56,000 nucleotides of DNA. Source: an uncultured Bacteroidales bacterium (GTDB taxonomy: Bacteria > Bacteroidota > Bacteroidia > Bacteroidales > FEN-979). Positions 48,276 to 56,000 of the stretch are shown here, piece by piece (the stretch's first letter is position 1; the number at the start of each line of letters is the position of its first letter). The position numbers and the translations under genes are program-made. Under the pieces are notes generated by a model. The model was not told the origin of the DNA and did no database searches. It saw only the letters and a program-made list of their open reading frames with translations. The stretch is taken from the NCBI GenBank assembly GCA_903959905.1, contig CAJBYO010000072.1, positions 1 through 56,000 of the forward strand. Reading direction: 5' to 3'.

Positions 48276-49163
48276 ATGGGAATAGGAGAAGTAATTGCGG
48301 TTTTAATCCTTGGAATTGTATTGTATGCCGTTTTCAGCATGCGGAAGAATCCTGACAGAAGTCAGGCTCCTCCAAAGGAAAAGGCGAATCCGGGCCCGGG
48401 TTCAAATGGTAACGGAGGGGGAAATCCCATGAATGGCAGCCGTCGTAAATCAGGGTATGCCAAATGGGTTGGAGGTGGACTGGGCTGGGTTTTCGGCGGT
48501 CCCATTGGTGCCATCCTGGGCGTAGCGCTTGGTTCCGTGTTCGACGGTATGAACAGCGGGCAGAATATGTACCAGGGCACGCCCCGGGGTGATTTTGCCA
48601 TGTCGTTACTTGTACTTTCAGCAGCTGTCATGAAGGCTGATCAGAAAATCGTTAAATCCGAACTTGAATTTGTTCGGAGCTTCTTCGTTAGTCAGTTTGG
48701 GGAGGATGAGGGCAACCGTCTTATCAGGATGCTCCAGGAAATATTAAAGCAGGAGATCAACGTTCAGGAGGTAAGTGTCCAGGTTGGTCAATTTACCGAT
48801 TATCCCGTTAAACTTCAGCTGATCAATTATTTGTTTGGCATAGCGGCTGCCGATGGCCTGTATCATCCGGATGAAGTTGACATGATTGCCACCATATCCG
48901 GATTCATGGGGGTCTCATCCTCTGATTTTACATCGGTTAAGGCCATGTATGTGAAAAACGCCGGATGGGCTTATGATGTGCTTGAAATTACATCCTCCGC
49001 AACAGATGATGAGGTGAAAAAAGCATACCGTGAAATGGCTAAAAAGCACCACCCTGACAAGGTTGCCCATCTCGGAGATGATGTCAGGAGATCGGCCACA
49101 GAGAAATTCCAGAAAATCAGTGCCGCCTACGACGAAATCAAAAAACAACGGGGCATAAACTAA
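48276..49163 (+). CDS. TerB/DnaJ-domain membrane co-chaperone (DjlA-like)
   Basis: 295 aa. N-terminal transmembrane helix (VIAVLILGIVLYAVFSM), a short Gly/Asn-rich linker, a hydrophobic glycine-rich stretch (GGGLGWVFGGPIGAILGVALGSVF), a TerB-like domain (about 105-215, ADQKIVKSELEFVRSFF...AAADGLYHPDEVDMI) and a C-terminal J domain (about 230-293) with the HPD motif in AKKHHPDKV. The architecture matches DjlA-type co-chaperones that stimulate DnaK at the inner membrane. It ends 10 nt before the flavin oxidoreductase gene. Confidence 0.88.
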   Translation: MGIGEVIAVLILGIVLYAVFSMRKNPDRSQAPPKEKANPGPGSNGNGGGNPMNGSRRKSGYAKWVGGGLGWVFGGPIGAILGVALGSVFDGMNSGQNMYQGTPRGDFAMSLLVLSAAVMKADQKIVKSELEFVRSFFVSQFGEDEGNRLIRMLQEILKQEINVQEVSVQVGQFTDYPVKLQLINYLFGIAAADGLYHPDEVDMIATISGFMGVSSSDFTSVKAMYVKNAGWAYDVLEITSSATDDEVKKAYREMAKKHHPDKVAHLGDDVRRSATEKFQKISAAYDEIKKQRGIN

Positions 49164-49173
49164 TCTTCGCCCA

Positions 49174-50355
49174 ATGCTTTTTACCGAATATAAACTTGGC
49201 CCGGTACTGTTGAGAAACCGGTCAATCCGTTCTGCTGCCTTTGAAGGAATGTGCCCGGGGAACCGTGTTTCAGATGATTTAATTGATTATCACGTTTCTG
49301 TTGCGGCAGGCGGTGTTGGTATGACCACCATTGCCTATGCCGCCGTTTCCAGGAGTGGATTGTCGTTCCCGCACCAACTCCTGATTAACAGGGAAGCAGT
49401 TCCTGACTTGAAACGGCTTACATCTGCAATTCACCGTGAAGGGGCCGCAGTGTCAGTCCAGCTTGGTCATTGCGGTTTGATGGCAAAGAAATCCATAGCC
49501 GGCAAGTGCATTTCCCCGTCAGGAGGCTTCAACTTATATGGTCCGACCTGGCCCCGGACAATCACTGTCACTGAAATAAATGAAATAATCGGTGACTTCA
49601 AAAATGCGGTAACTATTGCCGGTGAGGCAGGATTTGATGCGGTGGAGGTCCATGCCGGTCATGGATACCTGATCAGCCAGTTCCTGTCACCTTATACCAA
49701 CAAGCGAACCGACCTGTACGGAGGAAGCTTTGAAAACCGCTCCAGGTTTATGGTTGAAGTGATCAGGGAAGTAATGAAAGCCGCCGGGAATAGCATGGCT
49801 GTGGTGGTGAAAATGAACATGAGGGACGGATTTCGTGGTGGAATGGAACTTAACGAGTCACTGAATGTTGCAAAATTGCTGGAGAACGAGGGTGTGCACG
49901 GACTTGTACTGTCTGGCGGTTTCGTTTCAAAAGCACCTATGTATGTTATGAGGGGCAGTATGCCAGTTAATGTTATGGCCAGGTATATGTCAAATCCATG
50001 GATGCGATTTGCTACAAAGTATTTCGGCCATATGCTGATGAAGAGCGAGCCTTACAGGGAAGGTTATTTCCTTGAAGATGCACTTGTCTTCCGGAAAACG
50101 CTGAAAGTTCCGATGATCTATGTCGGAGGTCTGAAGTCGAAAGATATGATTGAACGGGTGCTTTCAGAAGGGTTTGAATTTGTTCAGATTGCCCGGGCAT
50201 TGATTCAGGATCCGGGGTTTATTAATCAACTGAAGCAGGCAGGCCCTTTTGAATCTGAGTGCCAAAGCACCAACTATTGTATCGCCCGGATGTACTCCGG
50301 TAAAATGGCATGTTTTCAGCATACCGAAGGCGGAGCCGCTGAGTTGGGGCGGTGA
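49174..50355 (+). CDS. NADH:flavin oxidoreductase (Old Yellow Enzyme family)
   Basis: 393-aa FMN-dependent TIM-barrel ene-reductase-like protein. Family blocks: RNRSIRSAAFEGMCPGNRVSDDLIDYH, VQLGHCG, FDAVEVHAGHGYLISQFLSPYTNKRTDLYGGSFENRSRF, LVLSGG, VGGLKS and FVQIARALIQDPGF. The C-terminal NYCIARMYSGKMACFQH has cysteines near the end but no full 4Fe-4S/FAD extension, so it is a short OYE rather than a 2,4-dienoyl-CoA reductase. Substrate unknown. It is closely spaced (10 nt) behind the DnaJ-domain gene. Confidence 0.9.
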   Translation: MLFTEYKLGPVLLRNRSIRSAAFEGMCPGNRVSDDLIDYHVSVAAGGVGMTTIAYAAVSRSGLSFPHQLLINREAVPDLKRLTSAIHREGAAVSVQLGHCGLMAKKSIAGKCISPSGGFNLYGPTWPRTITVTEINEIIGDFKNAVTIAGEAGFDAVEVHAGHGYLISQFLSPYTNKRTDLYGGSFENRSRFMVEVIREVMKAAGNSMAVVVKMNMRDGFRGGMELNESLNVAKLLENEGVHGLVLSGGFVSKAPMYVMRGSMPVNVMARYMSNPWMRFATKYFGHMLMKSEPYREGYFLEDALVFRKTLKVPMIYVGGLKSKDMIERVLSEGFEFVQIARALIQDPGFINQLKQAGPFESECQSTNYCIARMYSGKMACFQHTEGGAAELGR

Positions 50356-50365
50356 TCCGTTATAG

Positions 50366-50395
50366 AAAAGGGCTGTAAGGAAAACCCTACAGCCC
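50366..50395 (-). terminator. hairpin after the cupredoxin gene
   Basis: GGGCTGTA (50370-50377) pairs with TACAGCCC (50388-50395); inner GG/CC adds to the stem. On the minus strand it is followed by a short T run, so it may end the cupredoxin transcript, and possibly the convergent OYE transcript. Confidence 0.5.
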
Positions 50396-50464
50396 GATCA
50401 CCAAATTAACTCAACTCAAAAACTAACCAAAAAACAAACCAAAACAAAGCAACCTTTGCCGGAA

Positions 50465-51343
50465 TTAATCTGTTAAAATAATCCTCCGGACAAGCGTTGT
50501 GCTATTTCCTGCAATCCTGATAAAGTAATATCCTTTTGGTTCATCGGAAATATCAAAGGTGTATTCATCAGAACCTGAACAAATTCTGGATAAAATATTT
50601 TTACCGCTCATGTCAAGCACAGAAATCTCTGTCTGCTGATCTTTTAAATTAGCGGCGGTGATTGTAAAAATTCCCTTTGTGGGGTTTGGGAATACTTTCA
50701 AATCTGCGGCTGCCTGTTCGCCTACACCTACTGTTGAAGCTGCCTGTGTTACGGTGACTGTTTGCGGAGTCAACCCTGTGACAGCCAGTGTAATCGTGGC
50801 AATTCTTACGGAGGTTGTTGCATTGGCGGCATAATTTACATTTACAGTCCCATTACCGGTGCCGCTCGCTGTGACAGTGCACCATGCAGCATTGCTACTG
50901 GCTGTCCAGCTGGAGTTTGAGGTAACGGCAAAGGTGGTTGTACCAGCTGCCGAAGTTACATTCCGGTTTGAAGGGGCAACAGACAGGGTAGGGGCAACAG
51001 CTGAAGCCACAAAGGATGCAACCATTCCGGGGACATGCGGTGTACAGACATAGGCATAAGAACCGGCAACCGTTACTTTATACTCGAAGAAAGTTGATGT
51101 ACTCGTTATAGCATGGTCCCATGATGCAGCACCGGCAGGTATGGCTCCGGGTGTTGAAGTTGTGGTGTGGGTGCCTGCAACCCAGACCCACCTGACCGTG
51201 TCGCCAACATTTACGTTCAGGCTCGACGGGTTAAAAAAGAAGTTGCCGACGGAAACAACATGTTTAACAGCAAACGAGGTAGTATTGATCAGAATGCCCG
51301 AGGTAAGAAGCAGGGCAAAGAATAAGTATGTAGATTTTTTCAT
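50465..51343 (-). CDS. cupredoxin-BACON-T9SS secreted protein
   Basis: 292-aa secreted protein with three parts. First, a blue-copper cupredoxin domain (about 27-115): H59, and the C-terminal ligand loop YVCTPHVPGM with C100, H103 and M107. Second, a BACON-type Ig-like domain (about 118-215, SAAGTTTFAVTSNSSWTASSNAAWCTVTASG...). Third, a T9SS type A sorting domain (LKVFPNPTKGIFTI to LVRRIILTD). The signal peptide starts at MKKSTYLFFALLLTSG, which fixes the start at 51343 instead of 51382. It could carry electrons or bind copper at the cell surface. Confidence 0.88.
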   Translation of the reverse strand: MKKSTYLFFALLLTSGILINTTSFAVKHVVSVGNFFFNPSSLNVNVGDTVRWVWVAGTHTTTSTPGAIPAGAASWDHAITSTSTFFEYKVTVAGSYAYVCTPHVPGMVASFVASAVAPTLSVAPSNRNVTSAAGTTTFAVTSNSSWTASSNAAWCTVTASGTGNGTVNVNYAANATTSVRIATITLAVTGLTPQTVTVTQAASTVGVGEQAAADLKVFPNPTKGIFTITAANLKDQQTEISVLDMSGKNILSRICSGSDEYTFDISDEPKGYYFIRIAGNSTTLVRRIILTD

Positions 51344-51379
51344 GGTATCAGTTGTGTAATAATTTAGACTAAATAAAAG

Positions 51380-51387
51380 CAAATATA
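51380..51387 (-). promoter_or_regulatory. TAnnTTTG promoter of the cupredoxin gene
   Basis: TATATTTG on the minus strand, 36 nt before the start, with a TTG 21 nt further upstream as a partial -33 box. Confidence 0.55.
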
Positions 51388-51502
51388 CAACATTTTTAGC
51401 CCTAAAAGCAACATTGATGAAAATATTTTTCTTTCCGGCTATTTCCCATAGTCTAAAATTGGCAGATTGAATGATTTATAGGCAGGTTTCTCTCAAAATG
51501 GT

Positions 51503-51510
51503 TATTTTTG
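51503..51510 (+). promoter_or_regulatory. TAnnTTTG promoter of the fucosidase gene
   Basis: TATTTTTG, 17 nt before the ATG at 51528. This supports the downstream start over the ATG at 51471. Confidence 0.4.
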
Positions 51511-51527
51511 AATGTAAATTAACAGGC

Positions 51528-52922
51528 ATGCACAAAGTGAAATTTATCTTATCGGCGATCCTGCTCCTGGTGGTTATAACCGGGCAGCCACAATCAAAAA
51601 AGGAAGCTATTATTGAGACTGAAAAGGATCCTTTGATTCTGAATAAGCTTGAACTGTGGAAAGACCTTAAGTTCGGACTGCTGATGCATTGGGGGCCATA
51701 CAGTCAGTGGGGGATCGTGGAATCGTGGTCCATCTGTTCAGAGGATGAAGACTGGTGCCGGCGCAGCATGAAAAATTATACCGACTATTGCCGCTCCTAT
51801 ATTAAGCTCCAAAAAACATTCAACCCTTCAAAATTTGATCCTGAAAAGTGGGCCCTGGCGGCAAAATATGCCGGGATGAAGTATGTTATTTTCACCACCA
51901 AGCACCATGATGGGTTTTGTATGTTTGACACAAAGGAAACAAATTACAGGATCACTGATTCAGCCTGCCCGTTTCACAGCAATGCCCGGGCGGATGTAGC
52001 AAAAGAAATATTCAATGCATTCAGGGCAAAGGGGTTCTGGACAGGAGCTTACTTTTCGAAACCTGACTGGCACTGCAATGATTACTGGGCGGAGGAGTGG
52101 GCAACACCTACCAGGAATGTTAACTACAGTATAAAAAAGTATCCGGAACGCTGGCAGAAATATTGTGATTTCACCTACAACCAGATCAGGGAACTGATGA
52201 GCAGGTACGGTAAAATGGATATTTTATGGCTGGATGGCGGATGGGTCGACCCGAAAAACGGGCAGGATATAAACATGCCGAAAATCGCTTCCATGGCTCG
52301 CAGTTATCAGCCTGATTTGCTGATGGTTGACCGAACAGTTACGGGTAAATACGAGAACTACAGGACCCCGGAGCAGGAGATCCCTGATAAGTTGCTTGAT
52401 TACCCGTGGGAAACCTGCATGACAATGGCCACCTCCTGGTCGTATGTGCCTGGTGACATCTATAAACCCACCAACAGAATCATCCATATGCTGGCAGAGG
52501 TTGTTTGCAAAGGAGGCAACTACCTGCTGAATATTGGCCCCTCGCCGGAAGGTGAATTTGCTGATACTGCTTATCAGCGACTTCATGAAATCGGCGAATG
52601 GATGAAGGTGAATGGTGAAGCGATTTATGGTTCACGGCCAGTCTATCCCTTTCAGTCAGGTACCACATGTTTCACATCATCTGCTGATGGGACAGTATAC
52701 GCTATCTGCCTGGTTGACCAAAGCGTTGTCAGCATGCCTGGTACAATGGAGATTAATGACTTTAAGCCGGTAAAAGGGGCAACTGTTGAATTGCTGGGAT
52801 GTAAGGGAAACTTAAAATGGGAATCAGACGGAAATTCCGGATTTATAATCCATGTACCGCAGAAGATACAAATGAATCCTCCGGGCAGGCATGCATGGAC
52901 ATTCAGGGTCAGAACAAAATAG
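51528..52922 (+). CDS. alpha-L-fucosidase (GH29)
   Basis: 464-aa secreted glycoside hydrolase releasing alpha-linked L-fucose. Signal peptide MHKVKFILSAILLLVVITG, then the GH29 barrel: FGLLMHWGPYSQWG, YVIFTTKHHDGFCMFDTKETNYRI, candidate nucleophile D236 in ILWLDGGWVDP, and the C-terminal KGGNYLLNIGPSPEGEF block. A short beta domain closes the protein. The start at 51528 begins the signal peptide and follows a -7 box. It lacks a T9SS domain, so it is periplasmic or secreted by another route. No sus-type genes accompany it. Confidence 0.92.
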   Translation: MHKVKFILSAILLLVVITGQPQSKKEAIIETEKDPLILNKLELWKDLKFGLLMHWGPYSQWGIVESWSICSEDEDWCRRSMKNYTDYCRSYIKLQKTFNPSKFDPEKWALAAKYAGMKYVIFTTKHHDGFCMFDTKETNYRITDSACPFHSNARADVAKEIFNAFRAKGFWTGAYFSKPDWHCNDYWAEEWATPTRNVNYSIKKYPERWQKYCDFTYNQIRELMSRYGKMDILWLDGGWVDPKNGQDINMPKIASMARSYQPDLLMVDRTVTGKYENYRTPEQEIPDKLLDYPWETCMTMATSWSYVPGDIYKPTNRIIHMLAEVVCKGGNYLLNIGPSPEGEFADTAYQRLHEIGEWMKVNGEAIYGSRPVYPFQSGTTCFTSSADGTVYAICLVDQSVVSMPGTMEINDFKPVKGATVELLGCKGNLKWESDGNSGFIIHVPQKIQMNPPGRHAWTFRVRTK

Positions 52923-52950
52923 GCATTTATGATGCTTTCACCGTAATTTG

Positions 52951-54951
52951 TCAGTCGTGAAACCTCCAGGTAATGCCGAATTTAAATGCCCCGTCCTGCA
53001 TGGGGTAGCCGGGTGTTGAATAGTAAGAATTCCCCATGAAACTGGCATTGAAATGCGTATAGGTTACAAAAAACCTGGCCCGCTGTATTTTCAGATTGAT
53101 GAAAACATCCATATACAGGTAATTCCCGATCTCCTTTTTACTTTGCAGGTAAAAACTACGTGTTGCAGGGTTGTAATTATCGGCATAATACGGGGTGTTA
53201 TAGTAGAAGTTTAATCCAGGCTGAAAGATTGCGGCTCCCTGGAAGAGTCGCTGTGTGAAATATACAGCCAGGTTCCCCATGAAGGCAGGCAACCGGAGAA
53301 CGGAAGTGCCCTGAACAGTCTGGTATACAAGCTGTGTTTTGAATTTAAAGCGCCAGAGTTCAAGGGTCCCGTTAAGATAGAGGTTCATGTAGCCAAATTC
53401 TGCCTGGTATTGCCGCGGCAGGCTGACAGAATCAAGGTATGTGAAATTGGAAATTCGGTTGATCGTTACACCTGTTTCAAAAAATTTGTAGGAATAGTTG
53501 AACCCTCCTGAAATGAGACCCTGCTTCAGCCAGGCAGTATCCCACCGGTAACTGTTTCCAAGGTAATGCCCGTAAAACCAGCCGGGTTTCTGAAAGCTGT
53601 AATTCCCACTGATGGAGATAATGCCGGCATTCCTGGTTTGCTTTCCCAATATCGTTGACAGCCTGACCTTCAAACTCAGGTCATTCGCGTTATAATCTCC
53701 AAGCACATAGTCGCCCTGGGCTTCGAGTTTCATGCTTGAAAATGGAGAAAAGTCAATTTGTGCATGCGGAATGACCTGGCGGAAGAAATGCGTGGTACCA
53801 TGCATGGCAACCTCAATATACTGTAGTCTGGCACCTGCTTCAATGCGGAACATCCGTTGCTGTTTGTTTGGTTTGAAGCTGGGATTGGACCAGACAATGT
53901 CGTTTATGAATTTTTTAATAGTCAGGGAATCAACTGTATGTACAGTATCAAGGATGGGGTGGGGGAAAAAACCGCTGTCGGGTTGGTTATCAAGGAAGTT
54001 CTGAATCTGCCTGTTGTAATCAAAGGAATAGGTCAGCCTTCCAAGTTCTATCCTTTGCTTTGTTCCAAGGGAAGTATCCAGTTCATTTCTCGGGTGGCGG
54101 GTCAGGTCAAAGTAGTGCTTCATAAAGAAACCTGTTTCCCTGATCCTGGTTTGGGCTGTGGTAAGGTTTACCGGGATGACCATTCGGTTTGTTTCAATGT
54201 TCTGTTCAAAGAGGCTGTCATATTTAATACTGCCATTTTCGTAATTTCTTAGCCTGTTTGCCGTAAAGTTTGCTATTACACCGTATCGTTTATTTTTACT
54301 GAAGAACTGGGAGGTAAGGACAAAATTTATGTGATTGGTTTTTTGCCGGTAATAGGCTCCCGGCGCGCTCATGACATGAAAATCAAACCCAAGGTTAAAG
54401 CTTTTGTAGATATTCCGGCTGAATATGGCATGGAAGTTCTGTTCCTTTTTAGCACCCTGTATATAGGAAAGTTCAGTATAGGTTTTCACAACCCGGTAAT
54501 ATTTGACGCTGTCATTCTGGTATAAATAGCGGTCAAAGCTATGAATACCAAAGTCAAAACCACTTTTCGGAATATCGTGGAAGGGGAGAAGAGACTTGTA
54601 ATTCTGGCCGATATTTCCAAGATTTGCGTAGAACCTGTCATGACGATACTGTGGGTCGTAGTTTTGGAATCCTGCGAGGGTCGTATCATTCTGATGGACA
54701 TCCAGCGGCCCGAGTTTTTCAAAGTTGCTGTAGAAGAACAGTACCCGGGTTGAATCGCGGTGTTTTTTAATGGAATCAATGAGGGCCCTGTTGGAAGGAG
54801 GAGAAGGTTTAACAGAGCGGACGGTGTCGCAAACCTGGTTAAGCAGCGTATTCGTTTTAACTGTGTCCGGCAATTGAGCCCATCCTTCCAGGTAAACACC
54901 GGTCATCAGAAAGAACGTAAACAGAAGTAAACGAAAAATACTACGATGCAT
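52951..54951 (-). CDS. putative porin (Porin_10 type)
   Basis: 666-aa outer-membrane beta-barrel. Signal peptide MHRSIFRLLLFTFFLMTGVYLEGWA, then a region starting TRVLFFYSNFEKLGPLDVHQNDTTLAGFQNYDPQYRHDRFYANLGNIGQ in several family members (written here only as its features: an N-terminal plug-like stretch). It continues with long amphipathic strands such as FHAIFSRNIYKSFNLGFDFHV and ends in a terminal aromatic strand with FKFGITWRFHD. It matches the putative porin family (PF14121) of Bacteroidota, whose substrate is unknown. A single-gene unit; the rRNA operon lies on its upstream side and ends about 60 bp away. Confidence 0.82.
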   Translation of the reverse strand: MHRSIFRLLLFTFFLMTGVYLEGWAQLPDTVKTNTLLNQVCDTVRSVKPSPPSNRALIDSIKKHRDSTRVLFFYSNFEKLGPLDVHQNDTTLAGFQNYDPQYRHDRFYANLGNIGQNYKSLLPFHDIPKSGFDFGIHSFDRYLYQNDSVKYYRVVKTYTELSYIQGAKKEQNFHAIFSRNIYKSFNLGFDFHVMSAPGAYYRQKTNHINFVLTSQFFSKNKRYGVIANFTANRLRNYENGSIKYDSLFEQNIETNRMVIPVNLTTAQTRIRETGFFMKHYFDLTRHPRNELDTSLGTKQRIELGRLTYSFDYNRQIQNFLDNQPDSGFFPHPILDTVHTVDSLTIKKFINDIVWSNPSFKPNKQQRMFRIEAGARLQYIEVAMHGTTHFFRQVIPHAQIDFSPFSSMKLEAQGDYVLGDYNANDLSLKVRLSTILGKQTRNAGIISISGNYSFQKPGWFYGHYLGNSYRWDTAWLKQGLISGGFNYSYKFFETGVTINRISNFTYLDSVSLPRQYQAEFGYMNLYLNGTLELWRFKFKTQLVYQTVQGTSVLRLPAFMGNLAVYFTQRLFQGAAIFQPGLNFYYNTPYYADNYNPATRSFYLQSKKEIGNYLYMDVFINLKIQRARFFVTYTHFNASFMGNSYYSTPGYPMQDGAFKFGITWRFHD

Positions 54952-55011
54952 TCAGGGGCAGGTATTAGGCCATAAAGGTACAGAAAATAGCGGCAACAGG
55001 AGAGTTGATGG

Positions 55012-55040
55012 CAAAAAAAAACCCAGCACAAGGCTGGGTT
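55012..55040 (-). terminator. rRNA operon terminator
   Basis: On the minus strand AACCCAGC pairs with GCTGGGTT across a 5-nt loop and is followed by eight or more T. It lies about 10 nt after the 5S rRNA gene. Confidence 0.85.
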
Positions 55041-55047
55041 ATAAAAG

Positions 55048-55157
55048 ATCGGCGACGACATACTCTCCCACAAAAACTGCAGTACCATCTGCGCAAGTGG
55101 GCTTAACGACTCTGTTCGGAAAGGGAAGAGGTGAACACCACTGCTATAGTCACCGTA
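55048..55157 (-). rRNA. rrf: 5S rRNA
   Basis: About 110 nt on the minus strand. CGGTGAC and GTCGCCG close helix I. The conserved TTTCCGAACAGAGTCGTTAAG and GATGGTACTGC segments are visible. It is separated from the 23S gene by about 90 nt without a tRNA. Confidence 0.93.
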
Positions 55158-55249
55158 AGATCTTCAGTAGCGGCTTGCCATGGCAAGTCATTACAATATC
55201 TTAAAGACATATAGAGAAAGAAAACACAACAATTAATTAAAAGCTTGTC

Positions 55250-56000
<751 letters not shown>

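Noticed and set aside
55158..55249. tRNA between 23S and 5S rRNA
   Set aside because: The roughly 90-nt spacer shows no cloverleaf or TTC-type T-loop.

Overview
The window is a gene-dense stretch of a Bacteroidota chromosome, most likely from an anaerobic or fermentative member of the Bacteroidia. The evidence is five secreted proteins with type IX secretion (T9SS) C-terminal sorting domains, a PorE-like T9SS component, TonB-dependent receptors, DUF349, DUF4249 and DUF4476 proteins, a HYC_CC_PP protein, a Porin_10-type porin, and repeated TAnnTTTG (-7) promoter boxes typical of the phylum. HydF, pyruvate phosphate dikinase and methionine gamma-lyase fit an anaerobic amino-acid and pyruvate metabolism. 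No phage, IS transposase, CRISPR array or defence system is visible.

Layout: 0-7 kb holds methionine gamma-lyase, a patatin/beta-barrel protein, a five-repeat DUF349 protein and chorismate synthase. 7-9 kb holds aguA-aguB (agmatine to putrescine). 9-12.5 kb holds a T9SS cargo protein and a PorE-like TPR/propeller/OmpA protein. 12.6-16.8 kb is a complete riboflavin operon (ribD-ribE-ribBA-ribH, minus strand) behind an FMN riboswitch and an intrinsic terminator. 16.8-22 kb holds two large T9SS cargos, one a C10 cysteine protease with two CUB domains. 22-27.4 kb holds an SDR enzyme and a minus-strand TonB receptor-DUF4249-hydF unit. 27.5-33 kb holds dapD and a GT9 glycosyltransferase, ruvX, def, a TPR lipoprotein, and folP-cdaA. 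33.2-37.4 kb is a probable metal-handling locus (HYC_CC_PP, TonB receptor, HMA protein, SRPBCC protein). 37.5-45.3 kb holds a T9SS cargo, ppdK with an odd Lys/Ala tail, mtgA and two DUF4476 paralogues. 45.5-50.4 kb holds a split lysine-ketoglutarate reductase/saccharopine dehydrogenase pair, a DnaJ/TerB protein and an OYE-family flavoenzyme. 50.4-55 kb holds a cupredoxin T9SS protein, a GH29 fucosidase and a porin. 55-56 kb is the 3' end of an rRNA operon (5S and partial 23S, minus strand).

The least expected structure is not a protein system. It is a set of short tandem arrays of period 7, 8 or 9 bp, built on variable units (GTCACCC, GAATGAC, TGAACTGG, TGTCCGCT, TGCATTGTC and others), that sit almost exactly at gene borders. 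They reach into stop codons, supply the likely start codons of aroC, aguA and ribD, fill the leader between the FMN riboswitch and ribD, and encode part of one signal peptide. Several longer inverted-repeat elements, two of them with terminal inverted repeats like those of MITEs, also occupy intergenic gaps.
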